The position numbers were made by a program, and so were the translations under genes. Of a stretch of 64,000 bases of DNA, positions 26,075 through 35,174 are shown in pieces. Below the pieces are notes generated by a model that did not search any database, was not told the DNA's origin, and was given only the letters and a program-made list of their open reading frames with translations. The stretch is from Comamonadaceae bacterium (GTDB lineage: Bacteria > Pseudomonadota > Gammaproteobacteria > Burkholderiales > Burkholderiaceae_C), in assembly GCA_947442105.1 (NCBI GenBank), contig CANEVH010000008.1:22859-86858 (forward strand), given 5' to 3'. Numbering within the stretch: the first letter of the stretch is position 1; each line of letters begins with the position of its first letter.

Positions 26075-28348
26075 ATGACCCAAGACCTAGCTCTTGCCGC
26101 CCCTGCGGCGGGTGATATTCCAGCCCTTTGGCTAGCGGTAAGCTTGCCGCACATGGCCCCCAGCGAGAACGTGTCTGCCTGGCTGGAGCTTGACCTGGAT
26201 GAGCGTCTGCACTTCGTGCCCACGCTGCTGCTGGCCACCAACCGGCGCTTGCTCAGCCTGTCGCAAGGCGGCGCCACCGTGCTGGAGTGGCCCTACCGCG
26301 CCGACTTGACGCTGGCCCACCACGACCACGCCGGCGTGGGCCACTTGGAGCTGCTGGACGCCCATGGCCTGCTGCACCGCTGGCGCTTTACGCTGGGCCA
26401 GAACCTGCAGGCCCTGCGCCTGGTGGACCAGTTCATGGCGCAGCAAAACAGCGCGCTCAGCGGCCAGCCGGTGGCCCCGCTGCTGCAGGCGGTGTGCCCC
26501 AGTTGCAAAGCGCCGCTGGAGCCCGACCAGGAGGAATGCCCGGTATGCACCAAGGTGGTCCACACCCCGCCGTCCACCTGGACGCTGCTGCGCCTGTGGC
26601 GGTTTGCCCGGCCCTACCGGGGGCAGTTGCTGCTGGGCTTTGTGCTCATGCTGCTGGGCACGGCGGCCAGCCAGGTGCCGCCTTACCTGACGATTCCGCT
26701 GGTGGACGAGGTGCTCATCCCCTTTCAGAACGGCCAGCAAATCCCGCCAGCCACCGTGCTTTGGTATTTGTCGGGGCTGCTGGGCTCAGGAATATTGGCC
26801 TGGGTGCTGAGTTGGGCCAAGACCTACATCTTGGCGCTGGCGTCCGAGCGCATCGCCGCCGACCTGCGCACCACTACGTATGAGCACCTGCTGCGCCTCT
26901 CGCTCGAGTACTTTGGCGGTAAGCGCACGGGTGACTTGCTTTCGCGCGTGGGCAGCGAGAGTGACCGTATTGCGGTGTATTTGTCGCTGCACCTCACCGA
27001 CTTTGCCAGTGACGTGGTGATGATCGTCATGACCGCAGTCATCCTGTTCTCCATGAACCCGTATCTGGCGCTCATCACCCTGGTGCCGCTGCCTTTTATT
27101 GGTTGGATGATCCACTTTGTGCGCTACCGCCTGCGCACCGGCTTTGAGAAGATTGACCGCGTGTGGGGCGAGGTGACCAATGTGCTGGCCGACACCATTC
27201 CGGGCATCCGTGTGGTCAAGGCGTTTGCGCAAGAGCAGCGCGAGGCCAAGCGCTTTCGCGATGCCAACCGCCACAACCTGCTGGTCAACGACCGCATCAA
27301 CCGCATCTGGTCGCTGTTTTCGCCCAGTGTGTCGCTGCTGACCGAAATGGGCCTGCTGGTGGTTTGGGGGTTTGGCATCTGGCAGGTCTCCAAGGGCGAA
27401 ATCACGGTAGGCATGCTGCTCGCGGCCATTGCCTACATCGGGCGCTTTTACGGGCGGCTGGATTCCATGAGCCGCATTGTGTCGGTGACGCAAAAGTCGG
27501 CGTCTGCGGCCAAGCGCATTTTTGACATCCTGGACCATGTGTCCAGCGTGCCCGAGCCGCAAAACCCGGTGCACGTGGACCGGGTGCAAGGGCGCATCGA
27601 GCTGCGCGAGGTGGGCTTTCGCTATGGCAACCGGGCGGTGAACCGGGGCATCAATCTGCAAATCGCGCCCGGCGAGATGATTGGCCTGGTGGGCCACAGC
27701 GGCTCGGGCAAGAGCACGCTGGTGAACCTGATTTGCCGCTTTTACGACGTGTCCGAGGGCGCCATACTGGTGGACGGGGTGGACATTCGCTCCTACGCGA
27801 TTGCCGACTTCCGGCGCAATATCGGCCTGGTGCTGCAAGAGCCGTTTTTGTTCTTCGGCACCATTGCCGAGAACATTGCCTACGGCAAGCCGGAGGCCAC
27901 GCGCAGCGAAATCGTGGCCGCCGCCCGCGCCGCGCACGCGCACGAGTTCATCTTGCGCCTGCCCCAGGGCTACGACTCCATGGTGGGCGAACGCGGCCAG
28001 GGTCTCTCAGGCGGCGAGCGCCAGCGCATCTCGATTGCGCGCGCACTGCTGATTGACCCGCGCATCCTGATCCTGGACGAAGCCACCAGCTCGGTGGACT
28101 CGGAGACGGAAAAAGAAATCCAAAAAGCGCTGGAGAACCTGGTGCAAGGCCGCACCACCATCGCCATTGCCCACCGCCTGTCCACCCTGCACCGCGCCGA
28201 CCGCCTGGTGGTGCTGGACCGGGGCCGCGTGGTCGAAGAAGGCACGCACGACGCGCTTATGGCCCAAGAGGGCGCGTACTTCAACCTGTACCAAGCCCAG
28301 GCGCGCAATACCGAGCCGGTCTTGGCCTCCGAGGGCAGCGATTCATGA
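26075..28348 (+). CDS. Cyanophycin-locus ABC exporter-type ATPase/permease
   Basis: A 757-residue half-transporter has three parts. Residues 1-150 are a soluble domain resembling a PH-like fold ([25 protein letters not shown]). A zinc-ribbon follows ([18 protein letters not shown], near 150-170). Then come a six-helix exporter membrane domain (about 190-480) and an ATPase with Walker [10 protein letters not shown], signature LSGGERQR and Walker [11 protein letters not shown]. It diverges from the cphA pair across an 185-base gap and overlaps the DUF1854 gene by four bases. Location suggests a role in cyanophycin metabolism; the substrate is unknown. No strong ribosome site marks the start, and a GTG 66 bases earlier is possible. 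Confidence 0.88.
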   Translation: MTQDLALAAPAAGDIPALWLAVSLPHMAPSENVSAWLELDLDERLHFVPTLLLATNRRLLSLSQGGATVLEWPYRADLTLAHHDHAGVGHLELLDAHGLLHRWRFTLGQNLQALRLVDQFMAQQNSALSGQPVAPLLQAVCPSCKAPLEPDQEECPVCTKVVHTPPSTWTLLRLWRFARPYRGQLLLGFVLMLLGTAASQVPPYLTIPLVDEVLIPFQNGQQIPPATVLWYLSGLLGSGILAWVLSWAKTYILALASERIAADLRTTTYEHLLRLSLEYFGGKRTGDLLSRVGSESDRIAVYLSLHLTDFASDVVMIVMTAVILFSMNPYLALITLVPLPFIGWMIHFVRYRLRTGFEKIDRVWGEVTNVLADTIPGIRVVKAFAQEQREAKRFRDANRHNLLVNDRINRIWSLFSPSVSLLTEMGLLVVWGFGIWQVSKGEITVGMLLAAIAYIGRFYGRLDSMSRIVSVTQKSASAAKRIFDILDHVSSVPEPQNPVHVDRVQGRIELREVGFRYGNRAVNRGINLQIAPGEMIGLVGHSGSGKSTLVNLICRFYDVSEGAILVDGVDIRSYAIADFRRNIGLVLQEPFLFFGTIAENIAYGKPEATRSEIVAAARAAHAHEFILRLPQGYDSMVGERGQGLSGGERQRISIARALLIDPRILILDEATSSVDSETEKEIQKALENLVQGRTTIAIAHRLSTLHRADRLVVLDRGRVVEEGTHDALMAQEGAYFNLYQAQARNTEPVLASEGSDS

Positions 28349-28845
28349 ACCACACGCTTGTTACAAGTCCCGCCGTGGCCGACGCCTTTGGTTTGGAACG
28401 CACACCTTTTGGCAAGCTGGTGCTCACCAACGCCCAAGGCCAGCGCTTTGAGGCCGTGGTGCCGGTGCGCGCATTCCCCATCCAGGCGCCCGAAGAAGGC
28501 ATTTCGGTGTTGGACACCGATGGCCATGAAGTGGCCTGGGTGCGCAACCTGGCCGACCTTGCCCCTCACACCCAAGACCTGCTGCGCCAGGCGCTGGCCT
28601 TGCGCGAGTTTATGCCGGTGATTGAACGCATCGTGTCGGTCAGCGGCTTCTCCACACCCTGCACCTGGGCGGTAGAGACCGACCGGGGCGCCTGCGAATT
28701 TGTGTTGCGCGGCGACGAAGACATTCGCCGCATTGGCACCGAGAACAGCCTCTTGATTGCCGACGCCCACGGCATCCACTACCTGGTGCGCGACCAGTTG
28801 GCGCTGGACGCGCACAGCAAAAAGATACTGGACCGGTTTTTATAG
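28345..28845 (+). CDS. DUF1854 protein linked to cyanophycin ABC transporter
   Basis: This 166-residue soluble protein belongs to the DUF1854 family. It has the N-terminal LERTPFGKLVLTNAQGQRFEAVVPVRAFP and ends in AHGIHYLVRDQLALDAHSKKILDRFL-type sequence (patterns split here: GIHYLVRD, then SKKILDRFL). The family repeatedly occurs after the cyanophycin-locus ABC transporter and has no assigned biochemistry. The ATGA overlap with the transporter gene indicates coupled synthesis and probably a shared complex or regulatory partnership. Confidence 0.85.
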   Translation: MNHTLVTSPAVADAFGLERTPFGKLVLTNAQGQRFEAVVPVRAFPIQAPEEGISVLDTDGHEVAWVRNLADLAPHTQDLLRQALALREFMPVIERIVSVSGFSTPCTWAVETDRGACEFVLRGDEDIRRIGTENSLLIADAHGIHYLVRDQLALDAHSKKILDRFL

Positions 28846-28857
28846 GGCGTCCAGGCC

Positions 28858-29169
28858 CTAAAACTTCAGCTTGCCCGAGAGCATGTCAAACCACATGCGC
28901 CAGTCGCCCATCAGGCTAAACAGCGGGTATTTGAAAGTGGCCGGCTTGTTGTGCTCAAAAAAGAAGTGGCCCACCCAGGCAAACGCATAGCCCTGCACCA
29001 GCGCCACCAGCACCAGCCAGCCCATTTGCGCGGTAAGCGCCAGCGTCAGCAGCAGCGCGGCAATCGTGGTGCCCACAAAGTGCAGCCGCCGCGAGACGGG
29101 ATGGGCGTGTTCGGCCAAATAGAAGGGATAAAAGTCGGCAAAGCGGGTGAAACGTTCTTCGGTGGGCAT
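28858..29169 (-). CDS. Mpo1-like/DUF962 membrane protein
   Basis: This is a 103-residue membrane protein with two closely spaced hydrophobic helices (about 30-70). The conserved pattern includes FYLAEHAHPVSRRLHFVGTT and GHFFFEHNKPATF, i.e. the His-rich sites of the DUF962/Mpo1 family. The yeast member is an iron-dependent dioxygenase of 2-hydroxy fatty acids; the small bacterial members are uncharacterised. AGGAG six bases upstream fixes the start. It is convergent with the DUF1854 gene and lies downstream of purM on the same strand. Confidence 0.85.
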   Translation of the reverse strand: MPTEERFTRFADFYPFYLAEHAHPVSRRLHFVGTTIAALLLTLALTAQMGWLVLVALVQGYAFAWVGHFFFEHNKPATFKYPLFSLMGDWRMWFDMLSGKLKF

Positions 29170-29219
29170 AGGGGCTCCTGGGGTGTTTTGCTTGGCGGCG
29201 ATGGTTGCGCGCTGGGGCC

Positions 29220-30293
29220 TCACCCCACCACCCGCACCGCCGCCCCGTCTTCTTGCGCGGCTATCACGCCGATCTCAAACACCTGCTCACCCAGGCCACG
29301 CAATGTGGCGGCGCAGGCGAAAGCGGCGGCGGCGTCTACCACCACCACCATGCCAATGCCGTTGTTAAAGGTGCGGTTCATCTCGGTGTCGTCAATGCCG
29401 GCTGTGGCTTGCAGCCAGGCGAACAGCTCGGTTTGCGGCCAGCTGCCTTTGGTCAGCACGGCGGCGCAGCCCTCAGGCAGCACGCGGGGAATGTTTTCCA
29501 GCAAGCCGCCGCCAGTGATGTGGGCCAGGGCCTTGATGCCACCTGCGGCGTCCGTGTGCGGGTGGGCGGCCAGGGCGGCGAGCACGTTTTTCACGTACAG
29601 GCGGGTGGGCTCCATCAGCGCGTGTTTGAAGGGCTTGCCGTCCAATGTGGCCGGCAATTGGTCGCTCGCGCGCTCTATGCACTTGCGCACCAGGCTAAAG
29701 CCGTTGGAATGCAGGCCGCTCGATCCCAGGCCCAGCACCACGTCGCCGGGCTTCACATCCGCGCCCGTCAAAATCTTGGACTTTTCCACCGCGCCCACGG
29801 CAAAACCAGCCAAGTCGTATTCGCCCGCCGGGTACATGCCGGGCATTTCCGCAGTTTCGCCGCCAATCAGCGCGCAGCCTGAGAGTTCACAACCCTTGGC
29901 GATGCCGCCAATCACGGCTGCCGCCGTGTCTACATCGAGCTTGCCGCAGGCAAAGTAGTCCAAAAAGAACAGGGGCTCTGCGCCTTGCACCAGCACGTCG
30001 TTGACGCTCATGGCCACCAGGTCAATGCCCACGGTGTCGTGCATATTCCATGCAAACGCGAGTTTGAGCTTGGTGCCCACGCCGTCGGTGCCGCTCACCA
30101 GCACCGGTTCCTTGTAGCGCTTGGGCACCTCAAACAAGGCGCCAAAGCCGCCAATGCCGGCCAGCACGCCTTCGCGCATGGTTTTTTTGGCCAGCGGCTT
30201 GATGCGCTCGACCAAGGCGTCGCCCGCGTCAATGTCCACGCCAGCGGCTTTGTAGGACAGGGCGGTGGCGGAAGGGGGCAGGGAAGTGGTCAT
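29220..30293 (-). CDS. purM: Phosphoribosylformylglycinamidine cyclo-ligase
   Basis: The 357-residue AIR synthetase carries out the fifth step of purine synthesis, closing the imidazole ring. Visible features are the N-terminal [32 protein letters not shown], the ATP-site segment [11 protein letters not shown] with [31 protein letters not shown], and [16 protein letters not shown]. Length is normal. The upstream extension of the frame overlaps the divergent permease gene and is not protein-like. Start region lacks a strong ribosome site. Confidence 0.96.
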   Translation of the reverse strand: MTTSLPPSATALSYKAAGVDIDAGDALVERIKPLAKKTMREGVLAGIGGFGALFEVPKRYKEPVLVSGTDGVGTKLKLAFAWNMHDTVGIDLVAMSVNDVLVQGAEPLFFLDYFACGKLDVDTAAAVIGGIAKGCELSGCALIGGETAEMPGMYPAGEYDLAGFAVGAVEKSKILTGADVKPGDVVLGLGSSGLHSNGFSLVRKCIERASDQLPATLDGKPFKHALMEPTRLYVKNVLAALAAHPHTDAAGGIKALAHITGGGLLENIPRVLPEGCAAVLTKGSWPQTELFAWLQATAGIDDTEMNRTFNNGIGMVVVVDAAAAFACAATLRGLGEQVFEIGVIAAQEDGAAVRVVG

Positions 30294-30373
30294 GGGAATG
30301 GGCGCGCGGCGGCGGGCTGGGGTGGTGTGGCGTAGCTGGGCGGCTGCCGGGCTGCTGCGCAGGACCGGCCCGA

Positions 30374-30379
30374 TAGAAT
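30374..30379 (+). promoter_or_regulatory. Candidate -10 element (TAGAAT) for the AI-2E-type permease gene
   Basis: TAGAAT lies about 50 bases before the preferred GTG start of the permease. It contains the alternative upstream ATG, which argues that this ATG is at or before the transcription start and not used. No convincing -35 hexamer is visible. Confidence 0.4.
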
Positions 30380-30425
30380 GAACTTTCAATTTTACGGGTT
30401 CACCCCGAAGCACTTTGGAGGCCCC

Positions 30426-31520
30426 GTGACAGATTCCCAGAAAAGTTTTGCTGCGTGGGCCGCCATTGCCAGCACCTTCGTGCTGATGCTCTGGTTTTTG
30501 GCGCCGGTGATGGCGCCGTTCATCGTGGCAGCCGTGCTGGCCTATGCGCTCACGCCCCTGGTGGATCGGCTGGACGCTGCAGCCCATGGGCGTGTGCCCC
30601 GAGTGCTGGCGGTGCTGGTGGTGGAGCTGCTGTTTGTGCTGCTGGCGCTCGGCCTGGTGCTGCTGATCGTGCCCATATTGGTCAAAGAACTTCCGCTCAT
30701 GCGCGACCAGTTGCCGCTGCTTCTGGACAAGGCCAACACAGCGCTGCAGCCTCTGCTGCTCAAACTCGGCGTCAAGCTGAGCCTGGACTTGCCCAGCATC
30801 AAAGCTTTTGTTGCGACCTACCTCAGCGCTAATTTTGACGATGCCTTGGGTTCGGTGCTCGCGTCAGTAAAGATTGGTGGCAGTGCGGTGTTTGCGGTGG
30901 TGGGCAATGCGGTGCTGATACCGGTGGCATTGTTTTACTTGCTGATGGACTGGGAACGCTTGGTGCGTATGCTGCGCGATCTCGTTCCACCGCGCCTGCG
31001 CCTTGCCAGCGACAGTTTTTTGCAGGAAGCCGACCAAGTGCTTGGCGAATACCTGCGTGGCCAGTTGATGGTGATGGGCGTCTTGGCCGTGTACTACAGC
31101 GTGGGGCTGGCCTTGTTTGGCCTGGACCTGGCCTTGCCTATCGGCACTTTTACCGGCCTGGCAGTGTTTGTGCCTTACCTGGGTTTTGGTTTGGGCCTGG
31201 TGTTGGCGCTCTTGGCTGGGCTGCTGGAGTTTGCCGCCAGCGGCGGAGCGGTCCAGGCGGCGGTGATGGTGGCGGTGGTGTACGGTTTGGGCCAGCTGAT
31301 AGAGAGTTTTTTCCTCACCCCGCGCCTGGTGGGCGAGCGCATTGGCCTGCACCCGCTGGCCGTGATTTTTGCCTTGCTGGCTTTTGGCCAGTTGTTTGGC
31401 TTTGTTGGCATTTTGGTGGCGCTGCCGGTCAGCGCAGTGCTGCTGGTGGCGGTGCGCCGGGTGCGCGCGGGCTATTTGGCCAGCGGCCTGTACCAGGGCC
31501 AAGGCCCGCACGGGGGCTAG
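30426..31520 (+). CDS. AI-2E family transporter (PerM-like permease)
   Basis: This 364-residue inner membrane protein has about seven helices. It starts with GTG ([10 protein letters not shown]), chosen because GGAGG lies five bases upstream; an ATG 48 bases earlier sits in a -10-like box. The family pattern is clear: [18 protein letters not shown], the variable amphipathic middle (about 75-150), [16 protein letters not shown], and [19 protein letters not shown] near the end with the conserved Pro. Relatives export AI-2, indole or other small molecules or act in ion exchange; substrate unknown here. Followed nine bases later by hda. Confidence 0.9.
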   Translation: MTDSQKSFAAWAAIASTFVLMLWFLAPVMAPFIVAAVLAYALTPLVDRLDAAAHGRVPRVLAVLVVELLFVLLALGLVLLIVPILVKELPLMRDQLPLLLDKANTALQPLLLKLGVKLSLDLPSIKAFVATYLSANFDDALGSVLASVKIGGSAVFAVVGNAVLIPVALFYLLMDWERLVRMLRDLVPPRLRLASDSFLQEADQVLGEYLRGQLMVMGVLAVYYSVGLALFGLDLALPIGTFTGLAVFVPYLGFGLGLVLALLAGLLEFAASGGAVQAAVMVAVVYGLGQLIESFFLTPRLVGERIGLHPLAVIFALLAFGQLFGFVGILVALPVSAVLLVAVRRVRAGYLASGLYQGQGPHGG

Positions 31521-31529
31521 CGGGCCAGC

Positions 31530-32201
31530 ATGCAGCAAATCGCCCTGGACATTGGCCTGGCCCACACCCCCACGCTGGACAATTTTTTTCCCGGTCCCAA
31601 CAGCGCAGCGCTGCAGCACCTGCAGCAGTGGCTGCAAGCCAGCGCGCCCAGCCCGGTCAGCTACTTCTGGGGTCCCGAGGGCAGCGGCAAGAGCCACTTG
31701 CTGCGCGCAGCCTTTGCAGCTTTGTGCGCCCAAGGCCACGCCGTGGGCCACCTGGACGCGCACTGCGCCGAAGCCTGCGAATATGACGAACGCTGGGCCG
31801 CTGTGGTGATGGACGATGTGCACTTGTACAGCCCCGCCCTGCAGCACACTGCCTTCAGCTGGTTTGTCCAAGCCCACAGCTTGCAGCGCCCGGTGCTGGC
31901 GGCTGGCTTGTTGCCGCCTAGCGCACTGACGTTGCGCGAAGACCTGCGCACCCGCCTGGGTTGGGGCCAGGTGCTGGCGCTGGAGCTGCTGACCGAGGCA
32001 CAAACCCGCGAGGTGCTGCGCCAGGCGGCGAAGGCACGCGGCCTGGCCTTGAGCGAGGAGGTGATGGACTTCACCCTGCGCCGCTTTAGCCGCGACTTGG
32101 GGCACCTGATGCAACTGCTCGACACCCTGGACCGCTACGCCCTGCAAACCCAGCGCCCGCTGACCATTCCCCTTGTGAAATCTATGCTGGAGAACGCATG
32201 A
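31530..32201 (+). CDS. hda: DnaA regulatory inactivator Hda
   Basis: The 223-residue DnaA-like AAA+ protein triggers ATP hydrolysis on DnaA when bound to the DNA sliding clamp, limiting re-initiation. An N-terminal QQIALDIG is the clamp-binding segment. LDNFFPGPN, the Walker A-like GPEGSGKSHLL, VVMDDVHLY (Walker B) and the C-terminal SRDLGHLMQLLDTLDRYAL complete the family signature. Its stop overlaps the start of the HAD gene (ATGA). The position after a PerM-type gene and purM is typical of proteobacteria. Confidence 0.93.
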   Translation: MQQIALDIGLAHTPTLDNFFPGPNSAALQHLQQWLQASAPSPVSYFWGPEGSGKSHLLRAAFAALCAQGHAVGHLDAHCAEACEYDERWAAVVMDDVHLYSPALQHTAFSWFVQAHSLQRPVLAAGLLPPSALTLREDLRTRLGWGQVLALELLTEAQTREVLRQAAKARGLALSEEVMDFTLRRFSRDLGHLMQLLDTLDRYALQTQRPLTIPLVKSMLENA

Positions 32202-32902
32202 CCCTGCCCGAGCTTTCCACACTGCCGAAGCTGGCCCTGTTTGATCTGGACCACACGCTTTTGCCCATCGATTCCGACTACTCCTGGGGCCAGTTCACCG
32301 CCGGCTTGGGTTGGGTAGACCCTGTGGAGTTCACCCGCCAAAACGACGCCTTTTACGCCCAGTACAAAGCGGGCACGCTGGACATTTTTGAATACGCCCG
32401 CTTTGCCACCGCCGCCTTGGTGCGCCAGGGCGAGGCGCAGTGCCTGGCCGCGCACGCCGACTACATGCGCACCGTGGTGCAGCCCGCGATCAGGCCCCAG
32501 GCCTTGGAACTGGTGCAACAGCACAAAGACGCAGGCGCCACGGTGATCGTGGTTACCGCTACCAATGAGTTCGTGACCCGCCCAATTGCCCAGGCCTTTG
32601 GCGCCGACGAACTCATGGCCGTGGACTTGGAGCGCGACACCGCGCCGGGGGGCAGCGGCTGGTTTACCGGCGAGGTGCGCGGCATTCCCAGCTTTCGCGA
32701 AGGCAAGGTGTTGCGCGTGGAGGCCTGGCTGAGAGCGCGCGGCCTGGGCTGGGCGGACGTGCACAGCACCTTTTATTCCGACTCCATCAACGACTTGCCG
32801 CTGCTGGAAAAAGCCAATGTGCCAGTGGCCACCAACCCCGATGATCCGCTGCGCGCCATCGCCCAAGCGCGCGGATGGCGCATACTCGAACTCTTCAACT
32901 AG
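32198..32902 (+). CDS. HAD-IB family phosphatase (SerB-like)
   Basis: The 234-residue HAD hydrolase has the catalytic loop LFDLDHTLLPIDSD, motif II VVTATNEFVT, and motif III/IV with FYSDSINDLPLLE. A helical cap of subfamily IB lies between motifs (AQYKAGTLDIFEYARF). These enzymes dephosphorylate small metabolites such as phosphoserine or histidinol phosphate; the specificity cannot be read from sequence. It overlaps hda and precedes pcnB by 66 bases, so the three probably share a transcript. Confidence 0.9.
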   Translation: MTLPELSTLPKLALFDLDHTLLPIDSDYSWGQFTAGLGWVDPVEFTRQNDAFYAQYKAGTLDIFEYARFATAALVRQGEAQCLAAHADYMRTVVQPAIRPQALELVQQHKDAGATVIVVTATNEFVTRPIAQAFGADELMAVDLERDTAPGGSGWFTGEVRGIPSFREGKVLRVEAWLRARGLGWADVHSTFYSDSINDLPLLEKANVPVATNPDDPLRAIAQARGWRILELFN

Positions 32903-32968
32903 GCGCCAGTCCCTGGCCCCGCCGGGCAAGCACGCCGCCAAGGCAGCGCCACAGCGCCACAAGGAAAC

Positions 32969-34600
32969 ATGATCAAAAAATTCATCAGCAAGTTGCTTGG
33001 CCTGCCCGAAAGCAGCGCCACAAACCCGGGAAAACCCAACTTTGGCAAGCGCGTCGAAGTGCCTGTGGGCAGCCACGGCATTGATGTCAATCTGGTGGAC
33101 GAGCGCGCCGCGAGCGTGGTGCGCACCCTGCAACAAGCCGGTTTTGCGGCCTATATCGTGGGCGGCGCGGTGCGCGACCTGCTGTTGGGCCTGCGCCCCA
33201 AAGACTTTGACGTGGCCACCGACGCCACGCCCGAGCAGGTTAAAGGCCTGTTTCGCCGCGCTTTCATCATCGGGCGGCGCTTTCGCATCGTGCACGTAGT
33301 GCACGGTCGGGGCCGCGAGCACGAGGTGATTGAGGTGTCCACCTTCCGCGCCTACCTGGACAACGCCGCAGCCGAACAGGTGGCTGGCAACGAGAAAACC
33401 AGCAAAAGCGAGCTGGCCGGCATGAAACACGCCGTGGACTCCACGGGCCGCGTGCTGCGCGACAACGTCTGGGGCCCGCAAGAAGAAGACGCGGTGCGCC
33501 GCGACTTCACCATCAACGCCATGTACTACGACCCGGCCACGCAAATCGTGGTGGACTACCACAACGGCCTCAAAGACGCCAAAAACCACACCCTGCGCAT
33601 GATTGGCGACGCGGCCGTGCGCTACCGCGAAGACCCGGTGCGCATCATCCGCGCGGTGCGCTTCTGTGCCAAGCTCAGCGCCCTGGGCTTCAAATTCGAC
33701 CCCAAAACCGCCGCGCCCATTGTCAAGTGCCTGCCGCTTTTGGCCGACGTGCCGCAAAGCCGCTTGTTTGACGAAATGCTTAAGCTGCTGCAAACCGGGC
33801 ACGCGCTGGCCTCCATCGCCCAGCTGCGCAAGCTGGGCCTATCCAGTGGCATTTACCCGCTGCTGGACGTGGTGGTGGAGCGGGCGGACACACCGTTTGT
33901 CAACGCCGCGCTGGTCGACACCGACCGCCGCGTGGGCGAAGGCAAGCCCGTGGCGCCCAGCTTTTTGCTCGCCTGCGTGCTCTGGGGCGAGGTGCGTGAC
34001 GGTTGGGCCGCGCGCCTGAACCAGCGCCAACACAGCCACCCGGCGCTGCAAGACGCGATTGACGATGTGTTCCACGCCCACATCGGCGACGTCTCAGGCC
34101 GGGGCAAACTGGCGGGCGACATGCGCGAGATCTGGATGATGCAGCCGCGCTTTGAGAAACGCGTGGGCAGCGCGCCCTTTGGCCTGGTGGAGCAAGAGCG
34201 CTTTCGCGCCGCGTTTGACTTCATGCGCCTGCGTGCTGACATCGGCGAGGTGGACGAGGTCTTGGCCGACTGGTGGCAGGAGTTCAGCACTGCAGACGAC
34301 CAGTTGCGCGAAGACCTGGTGGACCAGGTGCGCCAGGAAACGCTAAAACGCCCGCGTGCGCCCAAAATGCAGCGCGCCCCGGCGCCTGAGGGCGGCTCGG
34401 CCAGCGCACAGCAGCCCAAGCCTGCGGCGAACCTGCAAGGTGCAGCCGCCGAAGGCGACGTACCAGCGCAGGGCGAGGCCAACGACGACGCCCCCCGCCC
34501 CAAACGCCGCCGCCGGCGCCGCACCGGGGGCAGCGCTGCGGGTGAAGGCGCTGCGGGCGGCGAGGGCGCCCCCCGTGGCGACCTCCCCGCCAAAAGCTAG
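32969..34600 (+). CDS. pcnB: Poly(A) polymerase I
   Basis: This 543-residue nucleotidyltransferase adds 3' poly(A) tails to RNA and so directs decay. The nucleotidyltransferase motif is YIVGGAVRDLLLGLRPKDFDVATDA-like (GGAVRDLLLG, then KDFDVATDA). The neck and RNA-binding parts follow (RRDFTINAMYYDP, YREDPVRIIRAVRFCAKL). The last 90 residues are a disordered Ala/Pro-rich tail ending in a basic KRRRRRRTGG stretch, as in PcnB of related bacteria. AAGGAA precedes the ATG. folK follows after 23 bases, a conserved pairing. Confidence 0.95.
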   Translation: MIKKFISKLLGLPESSATNPGKPNFGKRVEVPVGSHGIDVNLVDERAASVVRTLQQAGFAAYIVGGAVRDLLLGLRPKDFDVATDATPEQVKGLFRRAFIIGRRFRIVHVVHGRGREHEVIEVSTFRAYLDNAAAEQVAGNEKTSKSELAGMKHAVDSTGRVLRDNVWGPQEEDAVRRDFTINAMYYDPATQIVVDYHNGLKDAKNHTLRMIGDAAVRYREDPVRIIRAVRFCAKLSALGFKFDPKTAAPIVKCLPLLADVPQSRLFDEMLKLLQTGHALASIAQLRKLGLSSGIYPLLDVVVERADTPFVNAALVDTDRRVGEGKPVAPSFLLACVLWGEVRDGWAARLNQRQHSHPALQDAIDDVFHAHIGDVSGRGKLAGDMREIWMMQPRFEKRVGSAPFGLVEQERFRAAFDFMRLRADIGEVDEVLADWWQEFSTADDQLREDLVDQVRQETLKRPRAPKMQRAPAPEGGSASAQQPKPAANLQGAAAEGDVPAQGEANDDAPRPKRRRRRRTGGSAAGEGAAGGEGAPRGDLPAKS

Positions 34601-34623
34601 TTACGTTAAAGCAAGCCCAGGCC

Positions 34624-35139
34624 ATGCGCGAAACCGTAGTTGCCACTGTTGGCCTGGGCGCCAACCTGGGCGATGCCTCGGCCACAGTGCGGGCGGCTAT
34701 CGCCGCCATTGCGACGCTGGCGAACACTGAGCTTTTGCGTGCCTCGCACCTTTACGCCAGTGCGCCCATTGATTCCAGTGGGCCGGACTACATCAACGCC
34801 GTGGTGCAAGTGCGCACGGCCCTTAGCGCTCCAGCGCTGCTGGCCGAACTGCAAACCATAGAACGTGCCGCCGGACGCGAACGCCCCTACCGCAACGCGC
34901 CGCGCACCCTGGACTTGGACCTGCTGTTGTATGGCGACGCCCACATCAGCAGCCCGGCGCTGACCGTGCCCCACCCTCGCATGCAGCAGCGTGCTTTTGT
35001 GCTGCTGCCGCTGGCCGAAATCGCCCCCACCCTGGTAGACGCCGCCGCGCTGGCTGCCGTGCAAGACCAGGCGGTGCATGCGCTGGGGTCACAAAAATTG
35101 GGGTCAGATTCCAATTTGTCGCGACAAATTGGAATCTGA
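34624..35139 (+). CDS. folK: 2-amino-4-hydroxy-6-hydroxymethyldihydropteridine pyrophosphokinase
   Basis: This 171-residue folate-pathway enzyme transfers pyrophosphate from ATP to 6-hydroxymethyldihydropterin. Motifs are VGLGANLGDASATVRAAI, ERAAGRERPYRNAPRTLDLDLLLYGD and TVPHPRMQQRAFVLLPLAEIAP. The final 14 or so residues (SQKLGSDSNLSRQIGI) are not HPPK sequence: they are encoded by a perfect palindrome that has replaced the natural C-terminus. The enzyme core is complete, so activity is probably kept. Confidence 0.95.
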   Translation: MRETVVATVGLGANLGDASATVRAAIAAIATLANTELLRASHLYASAPIDSSGPDYINAVVQVRTALSAPALLAELQTIERAAGRERPYRNAPRTLDLDLLLYGDAHISSPALTVPHPRMQQRAFVLLPLAEIAPTLVDAAALAAVQDQAVHALGSQKLGSDSNLSRQIGI

Positions 35140-35150
35140 CCCCAATTTTT
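35093..35150. repeat. 58-bp perfect palindrome overlapping the folK 3' end
   Basis: Two 29-base arms with no mismatch and no loop, built on TTGGGGTCAGATTCCAATTT and centred on TCGCGA. Outer copies of GGGGTC / GACCCC flank it. GGGGTCAGA-type palindromes are typical REP-like elements associated with Y1 (RAYT) transposases, but no such transposase gene is in the window. It covers the folK stop and can act as a bidirectional terminator or RNA-stability hairpin. Confidence 0.9.
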
Positions 35151-35174
35151 CCAATTTTTGACCCCCATCAAGCT

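Noticed and set aside
30864..33802. Long minus-strand frames across the permease, hda, HAD and pcnB genes
   Set aside because: They lie opposite well-supported genes and their products are low-complexity Gln/His/Ala-rich sequences.
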